A stretch of 55,272 bases of DNA. Origin: Planctomycetota bacterium (GTDB taxonomy: Bacteria > Planctomycetota > UBA11346). The DNA lies in contig JANQLF010000089.1 of NCBI GenBank assembly GCA_028280785.1, positions 1 to 55,272 on the forward strand, written 5' to 3'. A model generated the notes under the pieces. It had not been told where the DNA came from. It did no database searches and worked only from the letters and a program-made list of their open reading frames with translations. Position 1 is the stretch's first letter. Every line of letters begins with the position of its first letter. This document shows, piece by piece, positions 1 to 8,863 of the stretch. Position numbers and translations under genes: made by a program.

Positions 1-79
1 GTTTTTATAAATGCTTTATAATCAGGGCAGGGGTCATGGAACATGGCCCCTGCCCTGATTATAAAGCATTTATAAAAAC
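1..79. repeat. 38-bp-arm palindrome (long hairpin)
   Basis: Bases 1-38 and 42-79 are reverse complements with one mismatch (T34 against G46, a G-U pair in RNA), separated by a 3-base loop. The outer arms are A/T-rich and the inner part is GC-rich (core GGGCAGGGG). It lies 38 bases past the stop codon of the kinase gene at 118-1563, so it could end transcription from both sides. The stem is much longer than a normal intrinsic terminator, so a MITE-like or REP-like element is the alternative. The end of the right arm (66-82) is followed by a near copy at 87-102. Confidence 0.75.
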
Positions 80-117
80 AGGCATTGCATTTTTAAAACA
101 GGGATTTACTGGTTAAT

Positions 118-1563
118 TTATAAAAATTTCGAACTGAGTGCCAAGAGCATGAAGGCAATCGAACCAGCTAATGCAATCCACACCCATTTACCGACACCCA
201 AAGAACCTTCTATATCTTTATCAAAAGCGGCACTCTCATTAATTATTTTATTATTGAGTTCATCTTGATAAGAATCGGTGCGATCCACGCGCTGTGGTGG
301 ATCTTTTTTATCGGCCTCAACAAAAGCCGTTGGTATCGCTGGTGATGGCTCCGTATTTGCCCCAGCATCTGCTTGTTCATTTTTAGGTGTCGCTGTTGTT
401 TCAGGTACAGGCGAAGCTGGCTTTGGCGGCGTTGGCGTAGCGGTTTTCTTTTTTAATTTTGCGGAATTAACCACCATTGGCTTGCGCAAGACATTCATCT
501 TGGATCCGGTACCGAGTGCTTCGATAGCACGGTCAATGGCCTGCAATAAAGCCGGATAATTGGCAAAACGAATTTCACGGTCTTTTGCCAAACACGTAGA
601 GACAACCGAAACGGTCTCTTCTTTTAAGCTCGGTATGGTACTGCGTGGGTCAGGGATCGGATCATTGACGTGCGATAACATTATCGCACCTGGTGATTTC
701 CCAGTAAACGGTGTTTTACCGGTTAATAAGTGATACATCGTTGCACCAATACTATAAATATCCGCGCGACAATCGATGTCTGACTCGGCACGTATCTGTT
801 CAGGCGCCATATAGTGCGGTGTGCCAACGGTTAGACCGGTCATGGTTAAGTTTTCAGTATCATCCGTTTGTTTAGCTAAACCGAAATCAATAACCTTAGC
901 AATATCTTCTTTTAAATTAGGACTGACATCACTTTTTAGGCTATCTTCGCCATGCTGAATCAAAATATTAGGCGGTTTTATATCACGGTGCACAATACCG
1001 CCTTGATTATAAGCGTACTCTAAACCAGTCGCCACATGCTTCATGCAACGCAGGACATAGGCTTCGGGCAAGGGACCAAAATTATTTAATATATCGGTAA
1101 GGCTCGGCCCATTAACGTATTCAGTTGCCAAATACATTTCTTCACCGACTTGACCAGCATCAATTGCGCCAACTAAATTTTCATGCTTCATAATTGAAAC
1201 AGCGTCGGTTTCGCGCTGGAAGCGTTTTATGAATTCTTCGTCATCACAATGCTTTTTATTAATAACTTTCAGTGCAACCTGTTGACCTTCATCATTGCGG
1301 GCCAAGTACACCACGCCCATCGCACCAGCACCGACAACTGCTTCGACATCATAACCAGCAACTTGTTCTGATAAGTTGCGATGCAGTGTGGTTTCAGCTA
1401 ATTGTTTGTCAGTTAATTTTTTATTTTGATGGAGGTATTGTTCGAAAGTGCATTCTGTAGCATTGCTACGTGCGTCATCGATGTCCCCCTGCTTTACCCA
1501 TCCATGCTGGAGGAGTAGGGCCTCTATATGTTGATCACTTTTAGTAAGGTCGGTTTCAGACAT
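118..1563 (-). CDS. Membrane-anchored Ser/Thr protein kinase (PknB/Hanks type)
   Basis: This is a 481-residue Hanks-type kinase predicted to phosphorylate Ser/Thr on unknown partners at the inner face of the membrane. A short N-terminal region (1-68) precedes the kinase domain (about 70-345). Visible motifs are the glycine loop GAGAMGVVY (78-86), ATP-binding Lys99, HRD 192-194, DFG 226-228 and APE 253-255, so it should be active. A Pro/Thr-rich linker (about 365-430) leads to one C-terminal TM helix (about 460-478) with almost nothing outside, so it has no sensor domain of its own. No good Shine-Dalgarno precedes the ATG. It is divergent from the GH1 gene across 230 bases in which I see no convincing promoter. 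Confidence 0.92.
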   Translation of the reverse strand: MSETDLTKSDQHIEALLLQHGWVKQGDIDDARSNATECTFEQYLHQNKKLTDKQLAETTLHRNLSEQVAGYDVEAVVGAGAMGVVYLARNDEGQQVALKVINKKHCDDEEFIKRFQRETDAVSIMKHENLVGAIDAGQVGEEMYLATEYVNGPSLTDILNNFGPLPEAYVLRCMKHVATGLEYAYNQGGIVHRDIKPPNILIQHGEDSLKSDVSPNLKEDIAKVIDFGLAKQTDDTENLTMTGLTVGTPHYMAPEQIRAESDIDCRADIYSIGATMYHLLTGKTPFTGKSPGAIMLSHVNDPIPDPRSTIPSLKEETVSVVSTCLAKDREIRFANYPALLQAIDRAIEALGTGSKMNVLRKPMVVNSAKLKKKTATPTPPKPASPVPETTATPKNEQADAGANTEPSPAIPTAFVEADKKDPPQRVDRTDSYQDELNNKIINESAAFDKDIEGSLGVGKWVWIALAGSIAFMLLALSSKFL

Positions 1564-1793
1564 TAGTTCAATGGGGCACTTTATGTTCGATTAGCAACGC
1601 TCAGGCACAAGCCGATAATGCCATAGTACTTTAATAGACGCAAATAGAAATCCAGACTAACAATCTAATATCACTTGGTTTTGGAACTCTAAGTCAAGCA
1701 TTTGCATACACTTAGCGGTGCATTGCTCTAGGCGAATCCTGGGTAAAAGTTCGTAACCGATGTAACATTTGATTCAATTACAAGGACCTCTTT

Positions 1794-3185
1794 ATGCCCC
1801 AATTTCCAACAAATTTCATATGGGGCTCGGCAACATCGAGCTATCAAATAGAAGGCGCGGCAAGCATTGAACACCGTGGACCAAGTATCTGGGACGCTTT
1901 CTGTCAAACACCCGGAAAAATAGACAATAACGATAATGGCGATGTCGCCTGCGATCACTATCACCGCTACCAAGAAGACGTGCAATTAATGTCCAATATG
2001 AATTTGGGCGCTTACCGCTTCAGTTTATCATGGCCACGTATACAGGCACTTGGATATGGGGACGTGAATCAAGTAGGCATTGATTTTTATAATCGCTTGA
2101 TTGACACCCTCCTTGAAAAAAATATTCAACCGTGGGTTACCCTTTTTCATTGGGATCTGCCCCTCGCGTTGCAAATGGAACAAGACGGTTTTTTAAATGA
2201 TAATTTTGCTGATTATTTTGCCGATTATGCTGATATTTGTTTCAGACATTTTGGTGATCGCGTCAAACATTGGATTACCTTAAACGAACCATGGTGCAGT
2301 GCCTTCCTTGGACATGGCAATGGTTACTTTGCCCCGGGTCGCAGTAGCGATTCAGAACCATATGTAGCTGCGCACAATTTAATCCGCGCACACGCCAAAG
2401 CCGTGCATGTTTATCGCTCCCAGTATAAAGAGTCTCAACAAGGTGTCATTGGCATAACCAATAACTGCGATTGGCGCGAAGCAAAAACTGATGAGCCGAA
2501 AGATCAGGCAGCAGCACAACGCGCTCTAGAATTTTTCCTTGGTTGGTTTGCAGACCCTATCTACAAGGGCGATTATCCCAAAGTGATGCGCGAACTCGTT
2601 GGCGATCGCCTTCCACAATTTACTGAAGAAGATCGAAAGCTCATTAAAGGGTCGAGCGATTTTTTCGGTTTAAATCATTATACGACTATGTATGCCAGTG
2701 ATGCAGGCACTAATGACATCGACAACAGTGACGTAAGTGGTAACGGCGGCATGGCGGATGACCAGGGCGTCGAACTCAGTGCTGATCCCTCCTGGGAACG
2801 CACTGATAATGATTGGAATGTCACGCCCTGGGGATGCCGTAAATTACTCGAGTGGATTAGCGAACGTTACGACAAACCAACAATTTATATCACTGAAAAC
2901 GGTTGTTGCCTGCCTGACGAAGATGATATCAAAGTGGCAACAGACGATCAACGCCGTTTGAATTTTATAAAAGGTTACTTAACAGCCTGTCATGAAGCTA
3001 TTGAAAATGGCGTCGATTTACGCGGTTATTTCTGTTGGTCATTTATGGATAATTTTGAATGGGCCTGCGGTTATTCAAAACGCTTTGGTATTCATCATGT
3101 TGATTATGCGACGGGAACGCGGACACCGAAGGCGAGTGCGTTGTGGTATGCAGATGTGTGCAAGAGTGGCATAGTTGCTGACTAA
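1794..3185 (+). CDS. Glycoside hydrolase family 1 beta-glucosidase
   Basis: This 463-residue protein matches the usual GH1 length and is a complete TIM barrel. GH1 enzymes hydrolyse beta-glucosides or beta-galactosides with retention. The acid/base Glu165 sits in TLNEP (162-166) and the nucleophile Glu368 in ITENG (366-370). N-terminal FIWGSATSSYQIEG and the FHWDLP stretch (118-123) are family hallmarks. There is no signal peptide, so it should cleave imported disaccharides in the cytoplasm. AAGGA at 1782-1786, seven bases before ATG, supports the start. The exact sugar cannot be read from sequence. The next gene starts two bases after the stop. Confidence 0.95.
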   Translation: MPQFPTNFIWGSATSSYQIEGAASIEHRGPSIWDAFCQTPGKIDNNDNGDVACDHYHRYQEDVQLMSNMNLGAYRFSLSWPRIQALGYGDVNQVGIDFYNRLIDTLLEKNIQPWVTLFHWDLPLALQMEQDGFLNDNFADYFADYADICFRHFGDRVKHWITLNEPWCSAFLGHGNGYFAPGRSSDSEPYVAAHNLIRAHAKAVHVYRSQYKESQQGVIGITNNCDWREAKTDEPKDQAAAQRALEFFLGWFADPIYKGDYPKVMRELVGDRLPQFTEEDRKLIKGSSDFFGLNHYTTMYASDAGTNDIDNSDVSGNGGMADDQGVELSADPSWERTDNDWNVTPWGCRKLLEWISERYDKPTIYITENGCCLPDEDDIKVATDDQRRLNFIKGYLTACHEAIENGVDLRGYFCWSFMDNFEWACGYSKRFGIHHVDYATGTRTPKASALWYADVCKSGIVAD

Positions 3186-3187
3186 TC

Positions 3188-3610
3188 ATGCCTCATCATC
3201 AATATATCGATGGAATAATATATCAATATGAGATGCAAACTATCTGGGATGCAGCTCAAAACATTCCACCAATAGATATCCCTATAACCGCTTTTAATTT
3301 GGATTACGACGGCTGGTATAACGGCACCACGCCACCAACCATTCAGTCAATTATTGATCACTACAGGCGAGCACGTGCTGCCGACCTCTCACATCCAATA
3401 ATCATTAGTCACAATGGTAAAATCATGGATGGTCGCCATCGGCTAGTCAAAGTGATACTCGAAGAGCAAGAATATGTCACGTGCGTTGTCTTCGATCACA
3501 TCATAAAACCAGATAAAAAATTATCAGCAGATCAAGTTCCAACAGAATTTTACCAGTCGTTAAAATCTAGAGAGCACTTTGTTGAATGTGATCTTAGCTT
3601 AAAACCCTAA
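3188..3610 (+). CDS. Small ParB/sulfiredoxin-fold protein
   Basis: This 140-residue protein has one recognisable motif, HPIIISHNGKIMDGRHRL (about 68-85), the strand-turn-helix signature of the ParB N-terminal/sulfiredoxin-like fold in which the DGRHR loop binds nucleotide. It lacks the helix-turn-helix and dimer domains of true ParB, so a chromosome-segregation role is unlikely. The start lies two bases past the GH1 stop with no clear ribosome site, suggesting translational coupling. It meets the histidine phosphatase gene convergently six bases on. Its function is unknown; a nucleotide-binding accessory protein is the furthest I would go. Confidence 0.7.
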   Translation: MPHHQYIDGIIYQYEMQTIWDAAQNIPPIDIPITAFNLDYDGWYNGTTPPTIQSIIDHYRRARAADLSHPIIISHNGKIMDGRHRLVKVILEEQEYVTCVVFDHIIKPDKKLSADQVPTEFYQSLKSREHFVECDLSLKP

Positions 3611-3616
3611 GGGATT

Positions 3617-4228
3617 TTATTTTAAATGTTCGCTATCTCCCCAGCGATTTAATACCCATCGCTGAGATTCAAATTGAAATACAGTGATACTGGTATTGGT
3701 GCAGTCGCCAGGAATGTCGCGATCTAATGGAATACCCAATACATGATGGATCATGCTGTAAACAACTCCACCATGTGTCACCGTTAAAATTCGTTCTCCA
3801 GCATGTCGTTCTTTCATGTCGTGCATAAATGCTTGCACTTGCTCTAACTTCTGAAAACGACTTTGACCATCTGGAATTTGAAAAGCAGGATCACGTGTTT
3901 CGAAGTAAACAGACAAGTCAGGCATTTGTTCGGTAATTTCGTTTTGAGTTAAACCCTGAAAAACACCAAAATGTCGCTCGCGCAAGCGTTGATCCAGTTG
4001 GACTTCATGGTCATGATGCTGATTGATTGCCCGAGCTGTTTCGTGCGCTCGCTTTAAATCGGATGAGTAAACAGCGTCAAACTGTACCGATTTTAATCGA
4101 TTACCGACATGTACAATTTGCCTGCGGCCATGGTCGGACAATTCGGTGTCCATACAGCCTTGAATACGATTCTCTTTATTAAATTCTGTTTCACCATGGC
4201 GAACACACCACAGCTCAAGGTCACTCAT
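3617..4228 (-). CDS. Histidine phosphatase family protein (phosphoglycerate-mutase-like)
   Basis: This 203-residue protein has all the branch-1 histidine phosphatase elements: RHGE with phospho-accepting His11 (10-13), SSDLKRAHETA (55-65), Glu84 as proton donor and THGG with His152 (151-154). Family members (GpmB, CobC, PhoE types) remove phosphate from small molecules or proteins. The length is typical. Its start overlaps the end of the upstream 1019-residue kinase by 8 bases, so the two are probably co-translated. Whether it reverses the kinase's phosphorylation or has a metabolic substrate cannot be decided from sequence. Confidence 0.9.
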   Translation of the reverse strand: MSDLELWCVRHGETEFNKENRIQGCMDTELSDHGRRQIVHVGNRLKSVQFDAVYSSDLKRAHETARAINQHHDHEVQLDQRLRERHFGVFQGLTQNEITEQMPDLSVYFETRDPAFQIPDGQSRFQKLEQVQAFMHDMKERHAGERILTVTHGGVVYSMIHHVLGIPLDRDIPGDCTNTSITVFQFESQRWVLNRWGDSEHLK

Positions 4229-7200
4229 ATTTACCCTGTTTAAATTTTTTCATAAAATCATTCAAGCTCTGCATAGGAGTTTCGGTTATTTCAGTTTGAG
4301 ACCCATAAACCGACTTCAAGCTGGTTAAACCTTGCAAAATGCTCTGCCAATTACTTGGCAATAAATTGGGAGAAATGGCCAATGCATCAATTTTATGATT
4401 GCGCAAAATCTCCATATTTTCAATTTTACAGCCAAACATGAATAATTTCTCTAGTCCAATAAGTTTAGTTATAGGATCGAGATTCTTAACCTCGGTATAG
4501 CTAATATCCAAAAATTTAATGCGCTTGCCAACAATTAGGCTAAGATCGTTAAATTTGGTAGATGACACATCAAGATGCTGGATGTTTAATCCTTTTAATA
4601 TAGAGAAATCTTTAATTGGTGATCCTGACACCCATAACTGACGTAAGTCCTTACCTTTTAATGGCGACAGATCCCTGACCAAGGTGTTCTCTATAGCCAA
4701 AGTTTCCAACGGCATTTCTCTACACACACTTAAATCTTCAATACCAGTATCATTTAATCGTAATGTATACAGCTTTTTATCTTTTAAGAAATCGATCGAG
4801 GTAATATGGCGACCACTTATAGCAAAGTGATTCAAAGGCATTTCTTTAAATATAGCGACATCATCAACCGTCGAATTGGCCGCCAGTAAGGTGCGCAGCG
4901 GCATTCCACTGACAATGTTAACTTTTTTCACCTTGGTTCCACTGACATTAAGGTAATGTAACTTCTTCCCTTTAAGCATATTAATATGCTCAACCTGCGT
5001 ATTGCGTGCATTTAAATACTCTAAAGACATATTACCCAATGGTGTTAAATCACTAACTTGCGTCCCCTCGATGTTCAAGTGTCGAATAGGCATTGAACGC
5101 AGCGGTTCCAAGTCACTCACATCTGTATCTGAAATATCAATATAATTAAACGGAAGACCCTGTAATTGTTTTAAATTTGAAACCTTCAAGCCTGATGCAT
5201 CTAATTCGAGACCCATGTCAGTCAATGAAACACGTGGTCCACCCCGAAAAGCTCGGTCAGCCTGACGCTGATATCTATCCAAAAATTGTTTTTTGCGCTT
5301 ATATTCCATTGCCTTACCTACACCAGCACGGGCACGCGTTAAACGATTATACCCTACTGATGTTTTAGCAGCATTATCATATAATAGCTGTGCAGTTTCA
5401 TATTCGCCGTTGTTCATGTAATAATCAGCTAACTCTAAAATATCGACCTTACGAGATTGCGATAACATGTAAATCTTGACATTATCATAATAAGTTTCCG
5501 ACATATAACCAAACAAACCAATACGATTACGACTACTGCCCGATAACGGTGTTTTATCCACCACATCAAAAATCAATTCATCGTTTACTGTTAAACTCAA
5601 ACGATTACCAATCCGAGTTGCCACCACGTGGTATTTTTTACCGGCTCGCAATGGTTCTTTTAATTCGGAATAAAGATTCTTATTTGACTTGCTCAAAACA
5701 ACACGCTTATTATCAAAACTACCATATCCAAAATAATAACCGTTTTTGCCCATTGAAATCGGGTCTTCTTCGCGGAATGCCGACATAAAACAGCTAACAT
5801 CATTTAAGTAGGCACCTTCTAGGCGACAATCGAATTCGATTTTGATGTCACCGATCACCGGTTGCTTGTAGACAACCAAATGCGGTTTACCACCACGCAC
5901 CATCAATTCACCATCGACCATTTTATATTCCATGCCAGGACTACCTATTATGTCCCATTCATCTGGTTCATGATGAAAATCATCTTCCAGAATTAATTTC
6001 CACTCGCGTCGGGCATCTGCTGCCATCTGCGCATCAAGCTTACGTTTTTCTTCCTCAGCTGCTTCTTTTAATGCCACCTGTTCTTTAAAGCGCTCAAAAT
6101 GTTCTCGGGTAAGTTTTTCTTTTTCGGCATTGGACGCGCTCTCACGTGCCGCAAATACGAACAAGATGAAAAAAATGAACATTAAAAGAATCGCCGACAC
6201 TCCGGTTGCAACCGTGATCATCCAGTGACGACGAATAAATTTTAAGGCGACATCTACATAAGACATCCACACACTGTCTTGATACGCTTCGCTGGCCGCG
6301 ACAACAGGGCGAACTTCTAAAAAGTGTTCAACGTCTTCACGTAAAGCCGAAACATCTTGATAACGATCCTTCGGCTCAAGCGACAAGGCCTTCATCACAA
6401 TGTAACAGAGGTCACGTGGTATGCGGCGTTCTATTTCTTCACAATGCGGCCATTCGATATCATTGTTTTCAACTTTTTCCAAGCGTTCAGCAACGTCCTT
6501 GCCCTGAATCGGCGGACGCAGACATAAAATCTCATAAAGGATTGCGCCTAAGGAATACACATCACTACGTGCATCTAATTTATCGATCATGCCGAGTGCT
6601 TGTTCAGGAGGCATGTAAGCAATAGTACCAATCACATCACCAATGGTTGTCCATTCACCACTGCCCGGCGCCGCATCTGGATTTTTCTTCGGCGCACCAG
6701 TCTTACGGCCTTTATCTAGTTCAGGGTCACTGTCTGTTTTCGAGATGTCTTTAGCAACACCCCAGTCCATAACCTGCACTTCACCGAACTTACCAACCAT
6801 GATATTTGATGGCTTCAAGTCACGATGAATAATTTTTTTCGAATGGGCAAATTCAACTGCGTGACAGATACTTACAAAAATATGCAAGAGCCGTGGCCAA
6901 GCCCAATCCTCGGGCTTGTAAATGCCTTTTTTAATTTGCTGTAAAATTTCGCGCAGGTTTTCACCATCAATTAATTTCATGGTGAAGAATAATTGATCGC
7001 TTTCACGATCATGGCCCATGCTGTGGATGGGAACAATATTCGGGTGTTCAAGCGAGCCGGTTAATTTTGCTTCTTGTAAAAAACGTTTCCGTTCAATTTT
7101 ATCATCACCCAGTAATAATTTCATAGCGACATCACGATCAACCTCATGATCGCGCGCCAATAAAATTGAACCCATACCACCGCGACGGATCTCACCGTTG

Positions 7201-7280
7201 ATGGTATAGTTGGCTTCTTCTTTTTGGTTAAAGACAGTACCAGGATCTGGTATTACAGATTGCGACTTTTCCTTAGCCAT
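4221..7280 (-). CDS. Transmembrane Ser/Thr kinase with lectin-like domain and leucine-rich repeats
   Basis: This 1019-residue receptor-like kinase has a kinase domain at about 25-325 with Lys54, HRD 152-154 and DWG 172-174. The DWG replaces DFG, a substitution shared by other kinases in the window and familiar in planctomycete/Lentisphaera kinases; the Asp is kept, so activity is expected. A TM helix at about 353-377 is followed by a charged coiled coil (380-425), a beta-rich LamG/DUF1080-like domain (about 430-605), a helical TPR-like stretch (610-680) and about a dozen leucine-rich repeats with a 22-24 residue period (700-990). Everything after the TM should be outside the cytoplasm. It overlaps the histidine phosphatase gene. 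Confidence 0.93.
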   Translation of the reverse strand: MAKEKSQSVIPDPGTVFNQKEEANYTINGEIRRGGMGSILLARDHEVDRDVAMKLLLGDDKIERKRFLQEAKLTGSLEHPNIVPIHSMGHDRESDQLFFTMKLIDGENLREILQQIKKGIYKPEDWAWPRLLHIFVSICHAVEFAHSKKIIHRDLKPSNIMVGKFGEVQVMDWGVAKDISKTDSDPELDKGRKTGAPKKNPDAAPGSGEWTTIGDVIGTIAYMPPEQALGMIDKLDARSDVYSLGAILYEILCLRPPIQGKDVAERLEKVENNDIEWPHCEEIERRIPRDLCYIVMKALSLEPKDRYQDVSALREDVEHFLEVRPVVAASEAYQDSVWMSYVDVALKFIRRHWMITVATGVSAILLMFIFFILFVFAARESASNAEKEKLTREHFERFKEQVALKEAAEEEKRKLDAQMAADARREWKLILEDDFHHEPDEWDIIGSPGMEYKMVDGELMVRGGKPHLVVYKQPVIGDIKIEFDCRLEGAYLNDVSCFMSAFREEDPISMGKNGYYFGYGSFDNKRVVLSKSNKNLYSELKEPLRAGKKYHVVATRIGNRLSLTVNDELIFDVVDKTPLSGSSRNRIGLFGYMSETYYDNVKIYMLSQSRKVDILELADYYMNNGEYETAQLLYDNAAKTSVGYNRLTRARAGVGKAMEYKRKKQFLDRYQRQADRAFRGGPRVSLTDMGLELDASGLKVSNLKQLQGLPFNYIDISDTDVSDLEPLRSMPIRHLNIEGTQVSDLTPLGNMSLEYLNARNTQVEHINMLKGKKLHYLNVSGTKVKKVNIVSGMPLRTLLAANSTVDDVAIFKEMPLNHFAISGRHITSIDFLKDKKLYTLRLNDTGIEDLSVCREMPLETLAIENTLVRDLSPLKGKDLRQLWVSGSPIKDFSILKGLNIQHLDVSSTKFNDLSLIVGKRIKFLDISYTEVKNLDPITKLIGLEKLFMFGCKIENMEILRNHKIDALAISPNLLPSNWQSILQGLTSLKSVYGSQTEITETPMQSLNDFMKKFKQGKYE

Positions 7281-7316
7281 GGACCAAACAGTTTATACAC
7301 AAATACCCCAGAACAA

Positions 7317-7340
7317 TGCGAGATCAGCATGGATCTCGCA
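7317..7340 (-). terminator. Probable intrinsic terminator after the isomerase gene
   Basis: A perfect 9-bp stem (TGCGAGATC / GATCTCGCA) with a 6-base loop lies 56 bases past the isomerase stop. On the minus strand it is followed by TTGTTCT, a weak T-tract. It separates the catabolic block from the kinase gene that starts at 7280. Confidence 0.55.
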
Positions 7341-7396
7341 GAGTGCCTCGCACGTAGTTCCTTGTGTAACAAAGACTTGGAAACAGTACTTGCTAT

Positions 7397-8851
7397 CTAG
7401 TCCTTGGGGATAATCACCGATTCGATACCCAATATATCGCCTATGCGCTTAATATTGTGGGCATGATGGCCAATTCCGAGGGCAAAATGGTGCGTTGGAC
7501 CCTCTGCAACCCAACGTTTGAGGAAAGTACGCACATCAGGGAGGAATTTGCCATGGGTATTGGTGTTGCCAGTTGGCGGAATAGGACCATCTAACGATTC
7601 ACCCTCAGCAATCACAAACTTGAAGCTACCGTCCGCTTTGACGCCAATGCTGAGCATAGTAATTGGTCCAACCTTAAGGTTAAACTCAACACTGGCACCA
7701 GAACCAGGCTTACCGTGATATTTTTTCAAGCTACGAATAACGGGTTTACCGTTAGCGATGTTAATGTGATGCGGCCCATCATGACCAACTAAAACCGTGT
7801 CACGAGCAAAATCGATCGGATGGAATTCAGCGAAGGAACCACCTATGTCCAAGCGGTCCATGATCATCATCGCCACACAAGTTTTAATATCAAATTCACC
7901 ACACATTGGAAAACCGGCGCCGGTTAATAATGAATTACCAACAATTAAATTGGTAACTAACTTGCGCATCTCGCTCTCTGGCTCAGCTTCGTAATAATAA
8001 GCAAAACCATCTAATTGTTTTTCCTCAACAAATGCCTCAAGAGCTAATGCAACATCTGCAGCGGTCTGTAAATCAGCATCAGTTAATTTGCTGGTTAATG
8101 GATCACTTACAGGATCAGGCGTATCGAAAAATTCTAAAATTTCTTTTTTCTTTGCTTCTGATTTTTCCGGATCGACTTGCTTATAATGCTTCATGATGTC
8201 GTCTGGCTCGCACATTGCCACGTGGCCACCAAAGAAACGCGTAATCGCAGTCGGATCGGTTTGCATATCATACATATTTTCAAGCGCATGGCCCATCAAA
8301 CCAAAACGCGCAGTTTTTAGATCGTGAAGCACTTTCGCAATTTGACACCACTCAGCTATTTCCTTATCGGCTGCATCATCACCTTCACGGGTTCCAATAA
8401 TAACTTCTGGAATTGGACGACCCATACGCATCGCTACACCAGTAAATTCAGGCACACTACAAAAATCATCGTTGCATAATTGAATAAAAGTCGTGGCGTT
8501 TTCATAATCCATTGCATCAAGCGGTTGCAAGACCACTAAGACAATAGGCACATCAACATCACGTAAAATAGCACCGATTGAGGAAGACGTGGCATAGGTC
8601 ACCATATCGACAAATAACAGATCGATATTTGCAGCCTTAATCTTTGGTAAGATTTCATAGGCGTGCTGTGGGCAATCAGATAAACCAAAATTGACCGTTT
8701 CGACACCATTGGCTAAAACTTTCTTATCAAAGGTTTCTAATTTTTGATGCATAACATCAAGGAGACCTTCAAATTGATCCCAGTAGGTATAATGCCCTAC
8801 CCCCATAATGCCTACTCGTGCGTTTAACGGCTTGCGTCGTTCGACTTGCAT
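7397..8851 (-). CDS. L-fucose/L-arabinose isomerase family protein
   Basis: This 484-residue protein belongs to the fucose/arabinose isomerase fold, whose members interconvert aldoses and ketoses with a divalent metal in the cytoplasm. It has a Rossmann-like N-terminal domain (GIMGVGHYTYWDQFEGL, 14-30), a central domain with candidate metal ligands in CGEFD (Glu319) and His344, and a C-terminal GIGHHAHN segment (about 463-470) resembling the catalytic His region of arabinose isomerase. The overall sequence is divergent, so the sugar is uncertain. AGGA eight bases before ATG supports the start. It lies 12 bases downstream of the 832-residue protein and is last in the IclR-headed block. Confidence 0.85.
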   Translation of the reverse strand: MQVERRKPLNARVGIMGVGHYTYWDQFEGLLDVMHQKLETFDKKVLANGVETVNFGLSDCPQHAYEILPKIKAANIDLLFVDMVTYATSSSIGAILRDVDVPIVLVVLQPLDAMDYENATTFIQLCNDDFCSVPEFTGVAMRMGRPIPEVIIGTREGDDAADKEIAEWCQIAKVLHDLKTARFGLMGHALENMYDMQTDPTAITRFFGGHVAMCEPDDIMKHYKQVDPEKSEAKKKEILEFFDTPDPVSDPLTSKLTDADLQTAADVALALEAFVEEKQLDGFAYYYEAEPESEMRKLVTNLIVGNSLLTGAGFPMCGEFDIKTCVAMMIMDRLDIGGSFAEFHPIDFARDTVLVGHDGPHHINIANGKPVIRSLKKYHGKPGSGASVEFNLKVGPITMLSIGVKADGSFKFVIAEGESLDGPIPPTGNTNTHGKFLPDVRTFLKRWVAEGPTHHFALGIGHHAHNIKRIGDILGIESVIIPKD

Positions 8852-8863
8852 GTTTTTCTTCCT

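Noticed and set aside
1564..1793. Divergent promoters or operators between the kinase and GH1 genes
   Set aside because: Only weak -35/-10-like pairs (for example TTGCGT with CATTAT) were seen; none is convincing.
3188..3610. Chromosome-partition ParB
   Set aside because: It lacks the DNA-binding and dimerisation domains and there is no parA or parS site nearby.
3601..3620. CCCTAAGGG hairpin between converging genes as a terminator
   Set aside because: The stem is only three to four pairs, too weak to support.
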